IMG/VR virus record: IMGVR_UViG_3300034358_000004
Coordinates: 1-41,572 of that record
Reading direction: 5' to 3' (one strand)
DNA: 41,572 nt
Origin: a virus
Positions 23,730-32,308 of the stretch are shown one piece after another (the first letter of the stretch is position 1; the number at the start of each line of letters is the position of its first letter). The translations under genes and the position numbers were made by a program. The notes below the pieces were generated by a model. That model had not been told where the DNA came from. It was given only the letters and a program-made list of their open reading frames with translations, and made no database searches.

Positions 23730-23950
23730 TTCGCCACCTCGCTGATCTTGACACGGGCAATGCTGTGTGCGGGGTAGATGTATGACACACCATCCACCAA
23801 CACTTCCAGCCCCAGTGCGTTGACCTTGCACTTGGCGTCCGCAAACACTGGGCCTTCGAACTCGCTGCGGAACAGTGAGTGTGGCTTGGCCAGTGCGTTG
23901 AACGCATGGGTCTGTGCAGGCTCGGTGAGGATTACTTCGATACGGCTCAT
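23726..23950 (-). CDS. Small unknown protein between endonuclease VII and phosphoesterase
   Basis: A 74-residue protein with an alternating beta-type pattern (KVNALGLEVLVDGVSYIYPA then HSIARVKISEVAK), perhaps a small SH3-like barrel. Both ends overlap neighbours by 4 bp (ATGA), so it sits within a translationally coupled run. The ribosome-binding site is AAGGTG. I recognise no family. Confidence 0.75.
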   Translation of the reverse strand: MSRIEVILTEPAQTHAFNALAKPHSLFRSEFEGPVFADAKCKVNALGLEVLVDGVSYIYPAHSIARVKISEVAK

Positions 23951-24330
23951 GCTTTCACCTTCTTGACTGCTGCGCGCTTCTTGACTGCGGCAGCATTACG
24001 GGCCAGACGCTTCTCGTCCGGTGTCTTGTGAGTAGGGTGCAGGATACCTGTCCCGCCCTGAGCACCGAAGGCCAAGTAGGCCGGGATGTTCATCAGGTAG
24101 GTGTTCAGGTCTGCTCCGCGCAGTCCGTTGCGTGGTGCGTTGTTCTCGATCTTACCGAGTAGAGCATTGCAACCACGGCACAGCACACCACGCACAACGC
24201 CCTCGGAGTGGCAGTGGTCCAGACAGGGCACCATCGGGCGCCGCTTGCACAGGGCACACTTGCCTCCCTGTCGCCCAGCCAGAAGCTGAGCACGGTACGG
24301 CGCGATGCCGCTAGTAGTCAGGCGTTGCAT
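23947..24330 (-). CDS. Recombination endonuclease VII
   Basis: A 127-residue His-Me finger nuclease that cleaves branched DNA and prepares concatemers for packaging. Start ATG 24330 has GGAGG 6 bases upstream. Zinc ligands are CALC (Cys25 and Cys28) and CRGC (Cys51 and Cys54). The catalytic block LDHCHSEGVVRGVLC holds Asp38-His39, and the family's RGxLCxxCN signature is complete. The C-terminus is Lys-rich (AAVKKRAAVKKVKA), good for DNA binding. T7 uses the unrelated gp3 for this job; phiKMV-like phages use this family. Confidence 0.93.
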   Translation of the reverse strand: MQRLTTSGIAPYRAQLLAGRQGGKCALCKRRPMVPCLDHCHSEGVVRGVLCRGCNALLGKIENNAPRNGLRGADLNTYLMNIPAYLAFGAQGGTGILHPTHKTPDEKRLARNAAAVKKRAAVKKVKA

Positions 24331-25270
24331 CACGAACCTCCTTTACCCTTGCGAGTAATTGATTGGTCGCCTGTTGCAGCAGGTCGAACCACTTGTGTTC
24401 CTTGGGGACCATCTGCATGTAGTCGTCGATGCATGCGTCTCTGTCAGTCCGCATCCACAGCAGTGCCATCTGCTCTACCAGCCGATAGTTCCACTCCTCG
24501 CGGTAGTGCGTGGCGTAGTGCTTGCACACCGTGTCGAAGCCAGACGTGTTGTCGTAGGTCATGCACAGTGCATTGAGCGCACGCGCCATGCCGCAGTCAA
24601 CCATCTTGCCGGTGTGTGACAGGAGCTTAGGCAAGCCGGGGATCTTGTCAGCCGAGTCGCCGGCCAAGCACTGAACCCAAAACCACTTGCTACCGAACAT
24701 CCGCCCGGTACTGTTCTCGATCTCATAGATGCCCTTGGGCACCTCGGTGAGTTCGTAGGTATCCCAGTCCAGATGGATACAGCCGTCGAACATCTGGCTG
24801 TCCTTGTCCTTCATCGCTACGACCGCTCGACCAAATGGTAGCAGCTTCGTGTGGAGGCAGATCCCATCGTCAGCTTCTCGGGTTCCCCAAATCTTCGGCG
24901 TAAAGGCAAGTCCCTTGTAGGACTCAACGAAGTCTCGGAGCTGTTCCCAGTTCTTGGGCCGGGTGCTGCCTTCCCGGTGCCCTTGGTAGGGCAGTTGAGT
25001 TGCAATAACATAGCGCCATCCTTTGTGCGATCCAGTCGCAGTCAGGTGCATCACTACTTTCTCGGCCCCGGCGGCGATGCGCATGTCATCCAGCTTTTGC
25101 ATAAGCCGGGTGCGCGCATCGCCGATAGGAGTTTCGTTGTTACCTGCGCAGAAGTAGCAGAGATAGTCACCGTCAACCAACAACCACCGGCCCGGTACAA
25201 TGACCGGGGCAGTGAAGTTGATAGGCGCTGCGGCCTCGGCTGCTGCTGCAATAGCACCAGCCAAGTCCAT
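24311..25270 (-). CDS. 5'-3' exonuclease (FEN/PIN-like)
   Basis: A 319-residue nuclease that degrades primers and host DNA in the manner of T7 gp6. Acidic metal ligands are LLVDGDYLCYF (Asp33 and Asp35), TREADDGICLH, AMKDKDSQM and the helix-hairpin block QCLAGDSADKIPGLPKL. An Ala-rich stretch of 15 residues opens the protein. Its ATG overlaps the upstream stop (TAATG). It belongs to the replication run, between the probable ssDNA-binding protein and endonuclease VII, matching phiKMV-like gene order. Confidence 0.92.
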   Translation of the reverse strand: MDLAGAIAAAAEAAAPINFTAPVIVPGRWLLVDGDYLCYFCAGNNETPIGDARTRLMQKLDDMRIAAGAEKVVMHLTATGSHKGWRYVIATQLPYQGHREGSTRPKNWEQLRDFVESYKGLAFTPKIWGTREADDGICLHTKLLPFGRAVVAMKDKDSQMFDGCIHLDWDTYELTEVPKGIYEIENSTGRMFGSKWFWVQCLAGDSADKIPGLPKLLSHTGKMVDCGMARALNALCMTYDNTSGFDTVCKHYATHYREEWNYRLVEQMALLWMRTDRDACIDDYMQMVPKEHKWFDLLQQATNQLLARVKEVRDATPDY

Positions 25271-26154
25271 TACAGCAGACCGGCGAGCGCGTCGTCGCTG
25301 GCTACACCGCCTTCGAACGGCAGGTCAGTCACGTCACCTTCCAGACCAGCGACATCCAGCTCGCCACCGTCGCCGAGGATCGACTGCATCTTGCTACCAG
25401 TCCAGTCCAGTGCCTGCTTGATCTCTTCTTGGATCACGTTCTTGGTCTTGGCTGGTCGCGCCGGCTGGCCGTCCTTGGCTTCGACAGCTTCGTACTCGCC
25501 GTCGATGAACAGGCTGTCCCACATTTCTTTGGTGGCGTATTCCCACAGGAAGCAGCGCTGCGAGCTGATGACTTCCGGTGCGTTGATCACACGGAACTCG
25601 CCAGTAGGCATGCCTGCATCATCGACCAGATCGACACGGGCCGGGGAGATACGGAAGCCGTCTTGCGCATTGCCGATGCTGCCGTACTTGATCAGATCGC
25701 CGCCTTCTGGAGTGAACTCCTCCTGCGACACGATGACCTTGACGTGCTTGCCCAGCAGTTGAGCAGGGATCTTGACGCCCGGATCCTTGGCATGGTTCAG
25801 TGCGCTGAACAGCTTGAAGAAGCCCGACTTGTCGCTGGCCTTCTTGCCCGGCTCAGGCAGCCAAGTGTGTACGGTGATGCGCTTGGCGAACTTGGTGCCT
25901 TCCTCGTTGGCGGTGTGCGGGTTGGTGCCACCGGCCAGTTCGAAGATCCAGCGAGCGCGGCGTACCTTCTTGTCCGGCGCGCCCTTGTAGCCCTTCTTGA
26001 GTCGGCGACCCAGCTCTATGTAGCCTACCAGTGTGGCGATGCACGTACCGGCATTCGGTGGAGTAGCGCCGCCACCGCCCTTGCTTGCTTCGGACATGTC
26101 TTCCGATTCGTTGGCTGCTTGTTCGATGATGCTGTCGAGGTTGAATTGGGTCAT
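25270..26154 (-). CDS. Probable single-stranded DNA-binding protein
   Basis: A 294-residue protein between the polymerase and the exonuclease. A Gly-rich linker (EASKGGGGATPPNAG) precedes a beta-rich region with GTCIATLVGYIELGRRL, RARWIFELAGG, FAKRITVHTWLPEPG and LLGKHVKVIVSQEEF. These could form OB-fold strands. The C-terminal tail is acidic and ends in hydrophobic residues (PFEGGVASDDALAGLL), like the partner-binding tails of SSBs and T7 gp2.5. Function is inferred from this tail and position; sequence similarity to gp2.5 is not evident. The ribosome-binding site is GGAGCAATACAC. Confidence 0.65.
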   Translation of the reverse strand: MTQFNLDSIIEQAANESEDMSEASKGGGGATPPNAGTCIATLVGYIELGRRLKKGYKGAPDKKVRRARWIFELAGGTNPHTANEEGTKFAKRITVHTWLPEPGKKASDKSGFFKLFSALNHAKDPGVKIPAQLLGKHVKVIVSQEEFTPEGGDLIKYGSIGNAQDGFRISPARVDLVDDAGMPTGEFRVINAPEVISSQRCFLWEYATKEMWDSLFIDGEYEAVEAKDGQPARPAKTKNVIQEEIKQALDWTGSKMQSILGDGGELDVAGLEGDVTDLPFEGGVASDDALAGLL

Positions 26155-26375
26155 GTGTATTGCTCCATTGCTATTGAGGATTCGATTGTCACACGGTGCA
26201 GAGTCTTGATGCTACGGAGTAGCAGTCCGGTATGCTCTGCGGGCAAGTACCGGCGCTGCAAGTTCCACTCCTTGTCGTCCCATGAGTCCAGCACCCACGG
26301 CCTGTCGTTGTAGTCGCAGTGGGTCGGGACGTATCCCATCGCGGCGTCTGCTCGCCAGAGTGAGTGCAGGATCAT
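26151..26375 (-). CDS. Small unknown protein after DNA polymerase
   Basis: A 74-residue protein, Trp-rich in its first half (SLWRADAAMGYVPTH then RPWVLDSWDDKEWNLQRRYL). Its ATG overlaps the polymerase stop (TAATG) and it overlaps the next gene by 4 bp. The tight coupling supports it being real. No motif is recognised; a polymerase or ssDNA-binding accessory role would be a guess from position only. Confidence 0.7.
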   Translation of the reverse strand: MILHSLWRADAAMGYVPTHCDYNDRPWVLDSWDDKEWNLQRRYLPAEHTGLLLRSIKTLHRVTIESSIAMEQYT

Positions 26376-28741
26376 TAGGCTGCCTTCTTGATTGTGTCGA
26401 TGTAGAGCTTGTGCATCTCGGCACCGATTGGCCCAGTGTACTTGTCGAAGTCCACTACCTTATCGTGCCCAGCCCAGTTCGCCCCGATGGTTGTATCACT
26501 TGGAACATAGACTGGTTGCGGCCAGCCGAAGTATGCCTCCATGAATGGCGAGGCCAGCTCCATAGCGCAGTGCAATACCGCTGCTGCCTCGGCGTGTACT
26601 TCCTTGGCGGCGTCAGCATAGCAGGCATCGTGAACCTGTCCGATCAGTGCAGCTTGTCCGCCCCAGTTATCTCGACGGTAATACTCCTTGACTGCGATCC
26701 ACATAGCGGCCTTGGCCCACTCGGCCCCGCCGCCCTGTACTTCGTAGTTCTTGATCTCTGGCGGAGAGAACGAAGTCCATCCGCCACCGCGCTGGACAAC
26801 GTACTTCGGCGCAGGCTGTTCGATCCATGCATACAGTTTGTTGTCCGGGGTTCTATGGTAGCCAGTCCGCAACTCGACCATGCGGCTCGGGAAGTCCGGG
26901 TGCGGTATGACCTTGCGGACATTGCGCTTGGCCTTCTCGATCTGTGCCGTCAGTCGTGCATAGTGTGGCTCGATGTCCGGGTACAGTAATTGCTCTGCGG
27001 CAATCAGTGTGTTCACAGCGTCCACGGACAAGCCAGTTGCCGCAGCAATAGCAACGGCTCCTGCACCAAACGCCCGTTGGAAGCTGAACCCCTTGGCCTT
27101 GCTCCGCTTCTCTACCCACTCCTCGATCTCCTCTGTCTTGCATAGACGCACAGCCTCGGCGTACTCGATACCGAACTGGCTAGCCACACGCTTGCAGTGC
27201 ATGTCCAGCTTGAGCTTGAGGTCGGCGATCAGGTTCTTGTCACCCGTGAGGATGGCCTGAATGTAGATCTCCAACGACGAGAAGTCAGACTGGATGATGT
27301 AGCCACCATCGTACCGCGACGTCAGCACAGTCTTGATGACTGACTTACCTTCACCTGCCCGTGGTAGGTTTTGCGTGTTGGGGTTACTTGCGGAGAAGCG
27401 TCCCGTCACTGTGCTGGTCTGGTTGATCTGGTGATGGATGATGCCGTTGGCGCGCACCAATGTGAGCATGCCCTTCTTGCCGCCGGCAGCTTTCGGATCG
27501 TCGGTGATGAAGTAGGTGCCAAGATCCTTGACAGCCTTGGCGTGACGTGCCATCGCCTTGAGGAACGGGATGTCCCGTACACCCAGCTCGGTGATTATGT
27601 CCTCGGCAGTGGAGTACACGCCAGCGGTCTTGCCTTCCCACTTCTTCTCGGGCTGCGTGTAGCCGGGGAACGTGTACCAGAAGTCAGTCAGCTTGGTCTT
27701 CGGCTTGTCCAGATCATCGACCTTGACCTGCTTGGTCTTGTAGCTGCCGGCCTGCTTGCCACTACCGATAACGACATACGCCATTATGTTGGGCTGCCCC
27801 ATGCTGCCCTCGCCTTCCGGCAGTGGCGGCTGTAGAGTCACAGACCCATCCTGTAGCACGTAGCCGGGCAGAGACTTCTGAGCGTAGAGCAGGTTGCCCA
27901 TGTCGTCCTGCTGGTGAACCTTCTTCTGGTACTTCACCTTGCCGCCGAAGATCAGCGCACTCAGCTTAGTCCGGGAAGTCCACGACCACACTAGCTCCGG
28001 CGGTAGGTCGGCGGGCACGTACTGTTGCATCTCTGCCTTGAGCCCGGCGATCTCTACCTCCAGCTCAGCAGCCAGCTTGAGGCCTAGCGCAAGGTCAGCA
28101 TGAATGCCGTTCTTCTCTGCCTCAATGATGTAGACCTGTGCACCCATGTTCAGCAGGATGCTCTTGGTCTGGCCGCAGTCTCGAGCCCGCTTCATCTGCC
28201 CGAGCAGGACTGCCTCGGTGTTGGTGATGTCGCCGTCGAGGTATGGGTACACGATGTCCGGGGAGATCTCCGTGGTGCAGATGCCTGCCTTCCACATCTC
28301 CTTCATTACATCGCCACCCTCCTTGAGCTTGCCGCCGTACTTCGGGGCAACCTCATCGAGCGAGAGCATCTGCGCCTCGGGCAGCATACCTTCCAGCAGG
28401 TACTCGGCGAGCTGGCAATCCCATAGCTGGCCACCGGCCACGATCCACTTCTTGTACACCGCATAGGACCACGGGTCTTGTGCGATGCCTTGAAGGATGT
28501 CGAACTTGAGGTTGAAGCCGACAAGGATCATCGGCCACTTGTCCTCAAGGAGTCGGCCAAGCCAGCCCATCGACTGCTGCTTAGTCTCGTACCGATCCTT
28601 AGTCACGTCCTTCTCACCGCTGCTGCGGTGCCCGACGTACACTGTCCAGTTCAGTTCATTGAATGGATCGGCTACCCGCTTGAACGAGTTGGTGATCGTC
28701 GTCTCAACGTCGGCTACCGTGTATCCTTTGAGCTGTCTCAT
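26375..28741 (-). CDS. DNA polymerase (family A, T7-type with 3'-5' exonuclease)
   Basis: A 788-residue replicative polymerase (T7 gp5: 704). Start ATG 28741 (MRQLKGYTV) has TAGGAG 6 bases upstream. Proofreading exonuclease motifs are DVETT (Asp11 and Glu13), GFNLKFD and YPYLDGDITNTEAVL. Polymerase motif A is SDFSSLEIY (about residue 485), motif B is KGFSFQRAFGAG (about 550) and motif C is GQVHDACYAD (about 700). All key residues appear intact. The insert between exonuclease and polymerase parts is longer than in T7, and I do not recognise the thioredoxin-binding loop. Confidence 0.96.
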   Translation of the reverse strand: MRQLKGYTVADVETTITNSFKRVADPFNELNWTVYVGHRSSGEKDVTKDRYETKQQSMGWLGRLLEDKWPMILVGFNLKFDILQGIAQDPWSYAVYKKWIVAGGQLWDCQLAEYLLEGMLPEAQMLSLDEVAPKYGGKLKEGGDVMKEMWKAGICTTEISPDIVYPYLDGDITNTEAVLLGQMKRARDCGQTKSILLNMGAQVYIIEAEKNGIHADLALGLKLAAELEVEIAGLKAEMQQYVPADLPPELVWSWTSRTKLSALIFGGKVKYQKKVHQQDDMGNLLYAQKSLPGYVLQDGSVTLQPPLPEGEGSMGQPNIMAYVVIGSGKQAGSYKTKQVKVDDLDKPKTKLTDFWYTFPGYTQPEKKWEGKTAGVYSTAEDIITELGVRDIPFLKAMARHAKAVKDLGTYFITDDPKAAGGKKGMLTLVRANGIIHHQINQTSTVTGRFSASNPNTQNLPRAGEGKSVIKTVLTSRYDGGYIIQSDFSSLEIYIQAILTGDKNLIADLKLKLDMHCKRVASQFGIEYAEAVRLCKTEEIEEWVEKRSKAKGFSFQRAFGAGAVAIAAATGLSVDAVNTLIAAEQLLYPDIEPHYARLTAQIEKAKRNVRKVIPHPDFPSRMVELRTGYHRTPDNKLYAWIEQPAPKYVVQRGGGWTSFSPPEIKNYEVQGGGAEWAKAAMWIAVKEYYRRDNWGGQAALIGQVHDACYADAAKEVHAEAAAVLHCAMELASPFMEAYFGWPQPVYVPSDTTIGANWAGHDKVVDFDKYTGPIGAEMHKLYIDTIKKAA

Positions 28742-28749
28742 GGTCGCTC

Positions 28750-29319
28750 CTACTTGCGCACCCAAGTGGGCGCATGGTTCGCGTCTTCGGGGAGGTGTAC
28801 CTTGATCATCCCATGCTTCTTCATCAGGCTAATGATAGTGTTACAGTCCTCCATGCGGATGCGCTTGGCCTCCTGTTCCGCCCGCACCTCTACTGCGAAG
28901 TGATCCTCGATCACATGGTAGGCGTTCTTATTGCTGAGGCAGAGGTTGATGTCCTGTGCAGCGATGCTGCGAAACTCCAGCCTGCCGCTCACTTCACCAT
29001 TAGCGAAGTAGAAGGTGCAGCCGGAGCGGTTGCACGTAACACGATTGCTCAGCAGGTAACCGTCTGCCCCAGTGATGGTGCCCAGTGCTGTGACGATGAA
29101 CTCATTAGCCACGTTACACGCATAGTCCGCAGAGTTCTGGTTACCACACAGATACACAACCCGCTTGCCGAATGCAGCGGCCATCACCGCAGCCTTGACT
29201 GCTCGGGTGGTGCGGCCGGTGCCGCGCTTTGGATCGGAGTGTGGCCCGGCAGCAGCGCGCCGCCGGCATTCGTTGCAGTGTTTGCTGACGCAGCTAGCGC
29301 CCGTTGGTACGTCACACAT
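28750..29319 (-). CDS. P-loop-like protein with N-terminal cysteine cluster
   Basis: A 189-residue protein between helicase and polymerase. The start ATG 29319 overlaps the helicase stop and has GGGGAG 9 bases upstream. Cys2, Cys10, Cys15 and Cys18 may bind zinc. KRGTGRTTRAVKAAVMAAA (residues about 31-49) resembles a Walker A loop followed by its helix, but Arg stands where Lys is usual. FGKRVVYLCGN then forms a hydrophobic strand. The C-terminal half is helical and ends NHAPTWVRK. A nucleotide-binding replication accessory is possible; no Walker B is certain. Confidence 0.7.
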   Translation of the reverse strand: MCDVPTGASCVSKHCNECRRRAAAGPHSDPKRGTGRTTRAVKAAVMAAAFGKRVVYLCGNQNSADYACNVANEFIVTALGTITGADGYLLSNRVTCNRSGCTFYFANGEVSGRLEFRSIAAQDINLCLSNKNAYHVIEDHFAVEVRAEQEAKRIRMEDCNTIISLMKKHGMIKVHLPEDANHAPTWVRK

Positions 29320-30691
29320 CGTCGGTACTCCCCATGTTCTGCGCCTCATGGAATCGTGAGGTCGCGTAGTCAAAGAACGTCTCGGCACGCGGCGACTTGC
29401 CCATGCCCTCGATACTCAGCTTGTTCTTAGGTGTGCTGATCCACCGCGCTGCCTCCTGCGAGGCGTCCGCTTCCTTGTTACCCATCATGATGATGGCATC
29501 GCATGCACCCTGCTTGCCGGTCTTGCTATCCTTGAGCATGTGCATCAGCGGGAAGCTCAGCTCTGCTGCGTCGGCGCTGGTCTGGCTAGTGGCCAAGCCA
29601 ACGTGATCATAGATCACAGCCATGTTCCGGCCCCACGCATACATCGCTTCGAGCAGTTGGTCAGTCCGGGTGCCGCCGTTGCTCACTCCGTTGGTGAACT
29701 GGATGTTGTCGATCATGTCGTACACCACCAGCATCGGGTTGGTGTCCTTGATCAACTCCTCCACCATACTGGCTGACCAGCCGTGGATGTCCTTGACCTT
29801 GATGACGTGGCGGTTGCCACCCATCAGCACCTCGTACTCCTGCCACAGCGTGCCGGCGTTCTGCTTCTCGATGATCTGACTCATCGGGATACCGAACGCC
29901 GCCTGAACTACACGCTTGAGGATCCGTTTGCCCGGACCCTCATTGTTAAGCCAGAGGATGATTCGGGGTGCGGGCGCAGACGTTGGTACTCCAGCATCAC
30001 CAGTAGCAGAGTGTTCTTCGAACCACTGCGCATGAGCTGCTGCGTTATACGCCGCAACTTGCGGACCCATAAAGGTGATGTTGTCCGCAATAGCTGACGT
30101 CTTGCCCGAGTCAGGCCGTGCTGCAAAGATGATGAAGTCACCGCCGCGCCACGGGCGCATGTACATTTGGAGACAGGCCCAGCGCGGTTGAAGCCCTTCG
30201 TTGTTTGTGTCCTCATGAAACAGATCCTCATCGAGTTCAACGAACTCAAACTTTTTGCTGCTGCCTTCCATCGCAATGACGTAGGCATTGTAGATCAGGT
30301 TCAGTTCTACTGCCGGGTCGACATCCTCGCCGGCATGGTAGCGGTCCATGATCTCCGTGGTCTGCACAGCCAAGTCAGCCTGCAAGATCTGCTTAACGAT
30401 CTGCTTCTTGGCGAACTCGTTAGGTTCCTTGGCTGCCTGCTTGAACACAGCAGACAGGATAGCCTTGGCCTCATCGCCCAGCTTGTCGCCCTTGCTCAAG
30501 AAGAACCACGACTGGAACCCATCATCCACCGGGATGGTCAGGCAGTCAGGGTCCAGCTTGAAGAATGAATCATAGGCGTTGAGGATAGCGAAGGTGTGTG
30601 CGTCAACCGACTTAGGGTTGAGCATCCGCCGGAGCTGATAGAACTTCTTCCGCTCGCGCATGATCTGTAGCAGCGTGTGATCGAACGCCAT
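29312..30691 (-). CDS. Replicative DNA helicase (DnaB/RecA-like)
   Basis: A 459-residue hexameric-helicase-type ATPase. Walker A is ARPDSGKTSA (about residue 190) and Walker B is MLVVYDMIDN (about 317). RIILWLNNEGPGKRILKRV (about 250) has the strand and acidic residue of motif H1a. YDHVGLATSQTSADA and MHMLKDSKTGKQGACDAIIM match later DnaB-like motifs. It unwinds DNA ahead of the polymerase. In T7 primase and helicase are fused in gp4; here they are two genes overlapping by 80 bp, the phiKMV-like arrangement. Confidence 0.93.
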   Translation of the reverse strand: MAFDHTLLQIMRERKKFYQLRRMLNPKSVDAHTFAILNAYDSFFKLDPDCLTIPVDDGFQSWFFLSKGDKLGDEAKAILSAVFKQAAKEPNEFAKKQIVKQILQADLAVQTTEIMDRYHAGEDVDPAVELNLIYNAYVIAMEGSSKKFEFVELDEDLFHEDTNNEGLQPRWACLQMYMRPWRGGDFIIFAARPDSGKTSAIADNITFMGPQVAAYNAAAHAQWFEEHSATGDAGVPTSAPAPRIILWLNNEGPGKRILKRVVQAAFGIPMSQIIEKQNAGTLWQEYEVLMGGNRHVIKVKDIHGWSASMVEELIKDTNPMLVVYDMIDNIQFTNGVSNGGTRTDQLLEAMYAWGRNMAVIYDHVGLATSQTSADAAELSFPLMHMLKDSKTGKQGACDAIIMMGNKEADASQEAARWISTPKNKLSIEGMGKSPRAETFFDYATSRFHEAQNMGSTDDV

Positions 30692-31520
30692 GAATGATAC
30701 TCCTGATCTCCGCTAGGCTGTATGCCTTGGGGTCTTTGTCGGTGGTGATTCGAAGCGGCTCAAGTCCAACCAACTCAAGTTGCTTTGTGATAGAAAGGCA
30801 TGCGTCCTCTCCGGCCCTGTCCGGGTCAAACCATAAATAGATGCGGGCCGTGGTTTGCAGTAGGCGGGCAATGGTGTGTTGGGATAGAGACGTTCCCATA
30901 ACGGCATAGCCATCAGCAGTACCTGACTCTCCGACCTTAAAGGCTGAGAGTATATCTTCTGTAAGGCAGACCGCATTGCATCCCGCAGCTCCTCGATAGA
31001 GTACATGGACGCGATCTCGCGGAACTGATGCAGAGATGTACTTAGCTCCGCCTGCCTTGGGATATTCTGGATTGCGGGCCTGCCAGAAGATAGCCTTCCG
31101 CTCCGCACCGTCCCCGTATATTGGAAGGACGACCCGGCCAGTCGGCTCATGGTAGTACGCACCCAGTCGTTTGATGGCAGCGGCGTTGAGTCCTGCCTTG
31201 TAAAGCCAGAGTCTTGCAGCAGGCGTCCATGTTGTAAGATCATGGCTGGCTGGGAAAGGCGGGCGAACTTGGTATGACAGTTCATTATCAATATTCCTTT
31301 GCTGCTCTTTCCGAGCAAGTCTCTCTCTCATGTTGGGCTGTGCCTTCGGCACCCACCCACGGGAATGACAGCGCCAGCACCATGCCGACCAACTGTCTAC
31401 GTTGTGGTAGACAACAAGGCTGGCATCCCCACAGAGATGCTGGACCTTGTTCTTTGTGCCAACCGTAATGGCTTGCGCCTCGGCCAGCCACTCACTAGGG
31501 TCCATCAACTCGTCAGACAT
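30612..31520 (-). CDS. DNA primase
   Basis: A 302-residue primase that makes RNA primers for lagging-strand synthesis. The N-terminal zinc-binding part has Cys30, His39, Cys48 and Cys51 (HLCGDA...VYHN...WCWRCHSRGW). The TOPRIM part has AVCLTEDILSAFKVGE and IYLWFDPDRAGEDA, the metal-binding Glu and Asp-x-Asp. Its start has AAGAGG upstream. The 80-bp overlap with the helicase encodes a likely disordered tail (HARAEEVLSAPADAQP). It opens the replication block. Confidence 0.93.
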   Translation of the reverse strand: MSDELMDPSEWLAEAQAITVGTKNKVQHLCGDASLVVYHNVDSWSAWCWRCHSRGWVPKAQPNMRERLARKEQQRNIDNELSYQVRPPFPASHDLTTWTPAARLWLYKAGLNAAAIKRLGAYYHEPTGRVVLPIYGDGAERKAIFWQARNPEYPKAGGAKYISASVPRDRVHVLYRGAAGCNAVCLTEDILSAFKVGESGTADGYAVMGTSLSQHTIARLLQTTARIYLWFDPDRAGEDACLSITKQLELVGLEPLRITTDKDPKAYSLAEIRSIIHGVRSHAATDHARAEEVLSAPADAQP

Positions 31521-31533
31521 GCCAGCCTCTTAG

Positions 31534-31656
31534 TCAGTTACAGATGCACGGTGAGCTGCCGCAGCAGAAGCAGGCGTAGCTCACGCAGGTGCAGTGCAGC
31601 ACCTCGTCTTTTCCGCAGCGCCAGCAGGCGAACAGCGGGTTGATGTATAGCAGCAT
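31534..31656 (-). CDS. 40-residue cysteine-rich protein
   Basis: A small ORF starting at ATG 31656 with AGGGG 8 bases upstream, between the 65-residue gene and the primase. It encodes 40 residues with nine cysteines: LFACWRCGKDEVLHCTC in the first half and YACFCCGSSPCICN at the end. The first CxxC...CxC could bind zinc, and the rest could form a second site. The good ribosome-binding site, the snug fit in a gap and the unusual composition support a real gene. It is expressed with the early or middle genes. I recognise no family. Confidence 0.65.
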   Translation of the reverse strand: MLLYINPLFACWRCGKDEVLHCTCVSYACFCCGSSPCICN

Positions 31657-31665
31657 AGTGTGCCC

Positions 31666-31863
31666 CTAGTTGACGATACAGACCGCCGCGTGATTGCGGC
31701 GAGTACCCCAGCAGCTACCCTCGAAGGGTTTGTCTGCCAACTCTACAGTCTTCTTGCGCACGAACGTGACCGTGCTCAGGCGCATTGCCTGAGCTTTGCC
31801 GGCCACACAGTACGCAACGGTCTGGCCAACTGCCAGTTCCTTACCGCTGATGTCCTGTGCCAT
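31666..31863 (-). CDS. Small SH3-like unknown protein
   Basis: A 65-residue protein with a pattern common in small phage proteins: DISGKELAVGQTVAYCVAG, then RLSTVTFVRKKTVELAD. This suggests five short strands, perhaps a KOW/SH3-like barrel. ATG 31863 has GAGG 7 bases upstream. It lies 8 bp after the preceding gene. The function is unknown. Confidence 0.75.
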   Translation of the reverse strand: MAQDISGKELAVGQTVAYCVAGKAQAMRLSTVTFVRKKTVELADKPFEGSCWGTRRNHAAVCIVN

Positions 31864-31871
31864 GAGGAACC

Positions 31872-32264
31872 TCAGCCGTTCAACTGGGTCAGGAGTTCAT
31901 CGGCTTCGCTAATGCCGACAGCAGCTTCACCAAGTGCAACGGCGACAGCGCTTGGCTCATCCTTGGCCGGCTCAGTGATGCCAGTCAGTTGGCTGACGGC
32001 CACGGTGTAGACTTCCAGATCAAAGCCTTCACCGACTTCAACGCGCACGCTGTCAACATCCTTGACCAGACCACGGCCACGCACAACGCCGGTAACTTCG
32101 CGGCGGGTTTCGGCACGGCCAATCTTGAAGCTGGCGCCGAAGCCTGCGGCTACGGAGTCGAACAGTGCTGCTGCTTGCGATGCCTTGATCAGCTCAGCCA
32201 GCTTGTTCTGTGCTGCAACAACAACGGCTTCTTGTTTGGCGATAGCTTCTGCGAACTTAGACAT
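31872..32264 (-). CDS. Early/middle protein with coiled-coil N-terminus
   Basis: A 130-residue protein. Residues 1-38 form a likely helix or coiled coil (MSKFAEAIAKQEAVVVAAQN then KLAELIKASQ). Residues about 45-95 are beta-rich (KIGRAETRREVTGVVRGRGL). The C-terminus is acidic (GISEADELLTQLNG). It has the strong ribosome-binding site CAGGAGATACACC, nearly identical to that of the capsid gene, so it is probably made in large amount. I do not recognise its function. Confidence 0.8.
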   Translation of the reverse strand: MSKFAEAIAKQEAVVVAAQNKLAELIKASQAAALFDSVAAGFGASFKIGRAETRREVTGVVRGRGLVKDVDSVRVEVGEGFDLEVYTVAVSQLTGITEPAKDEPSAVAVALGEAAVGISEADELLTQLNG

Positions 32265-32276
32265 GGTGTATCTCCT
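32265..32276 (-). promoter_or_regulatory. Strong conserved ribosome-binding site of an early gene
   Basis: AGGAGATACACC lies directly before ATG 32264. This matches the capsid site at 14746-14757 base for base over 12 positions. High translation of the 130-residue protein is expected. Confidence 0.65.
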
Positions 32277-32308
32277 GAGTAATAGTTAGTGGGCTAAGTG
32301 GTGCCCGC

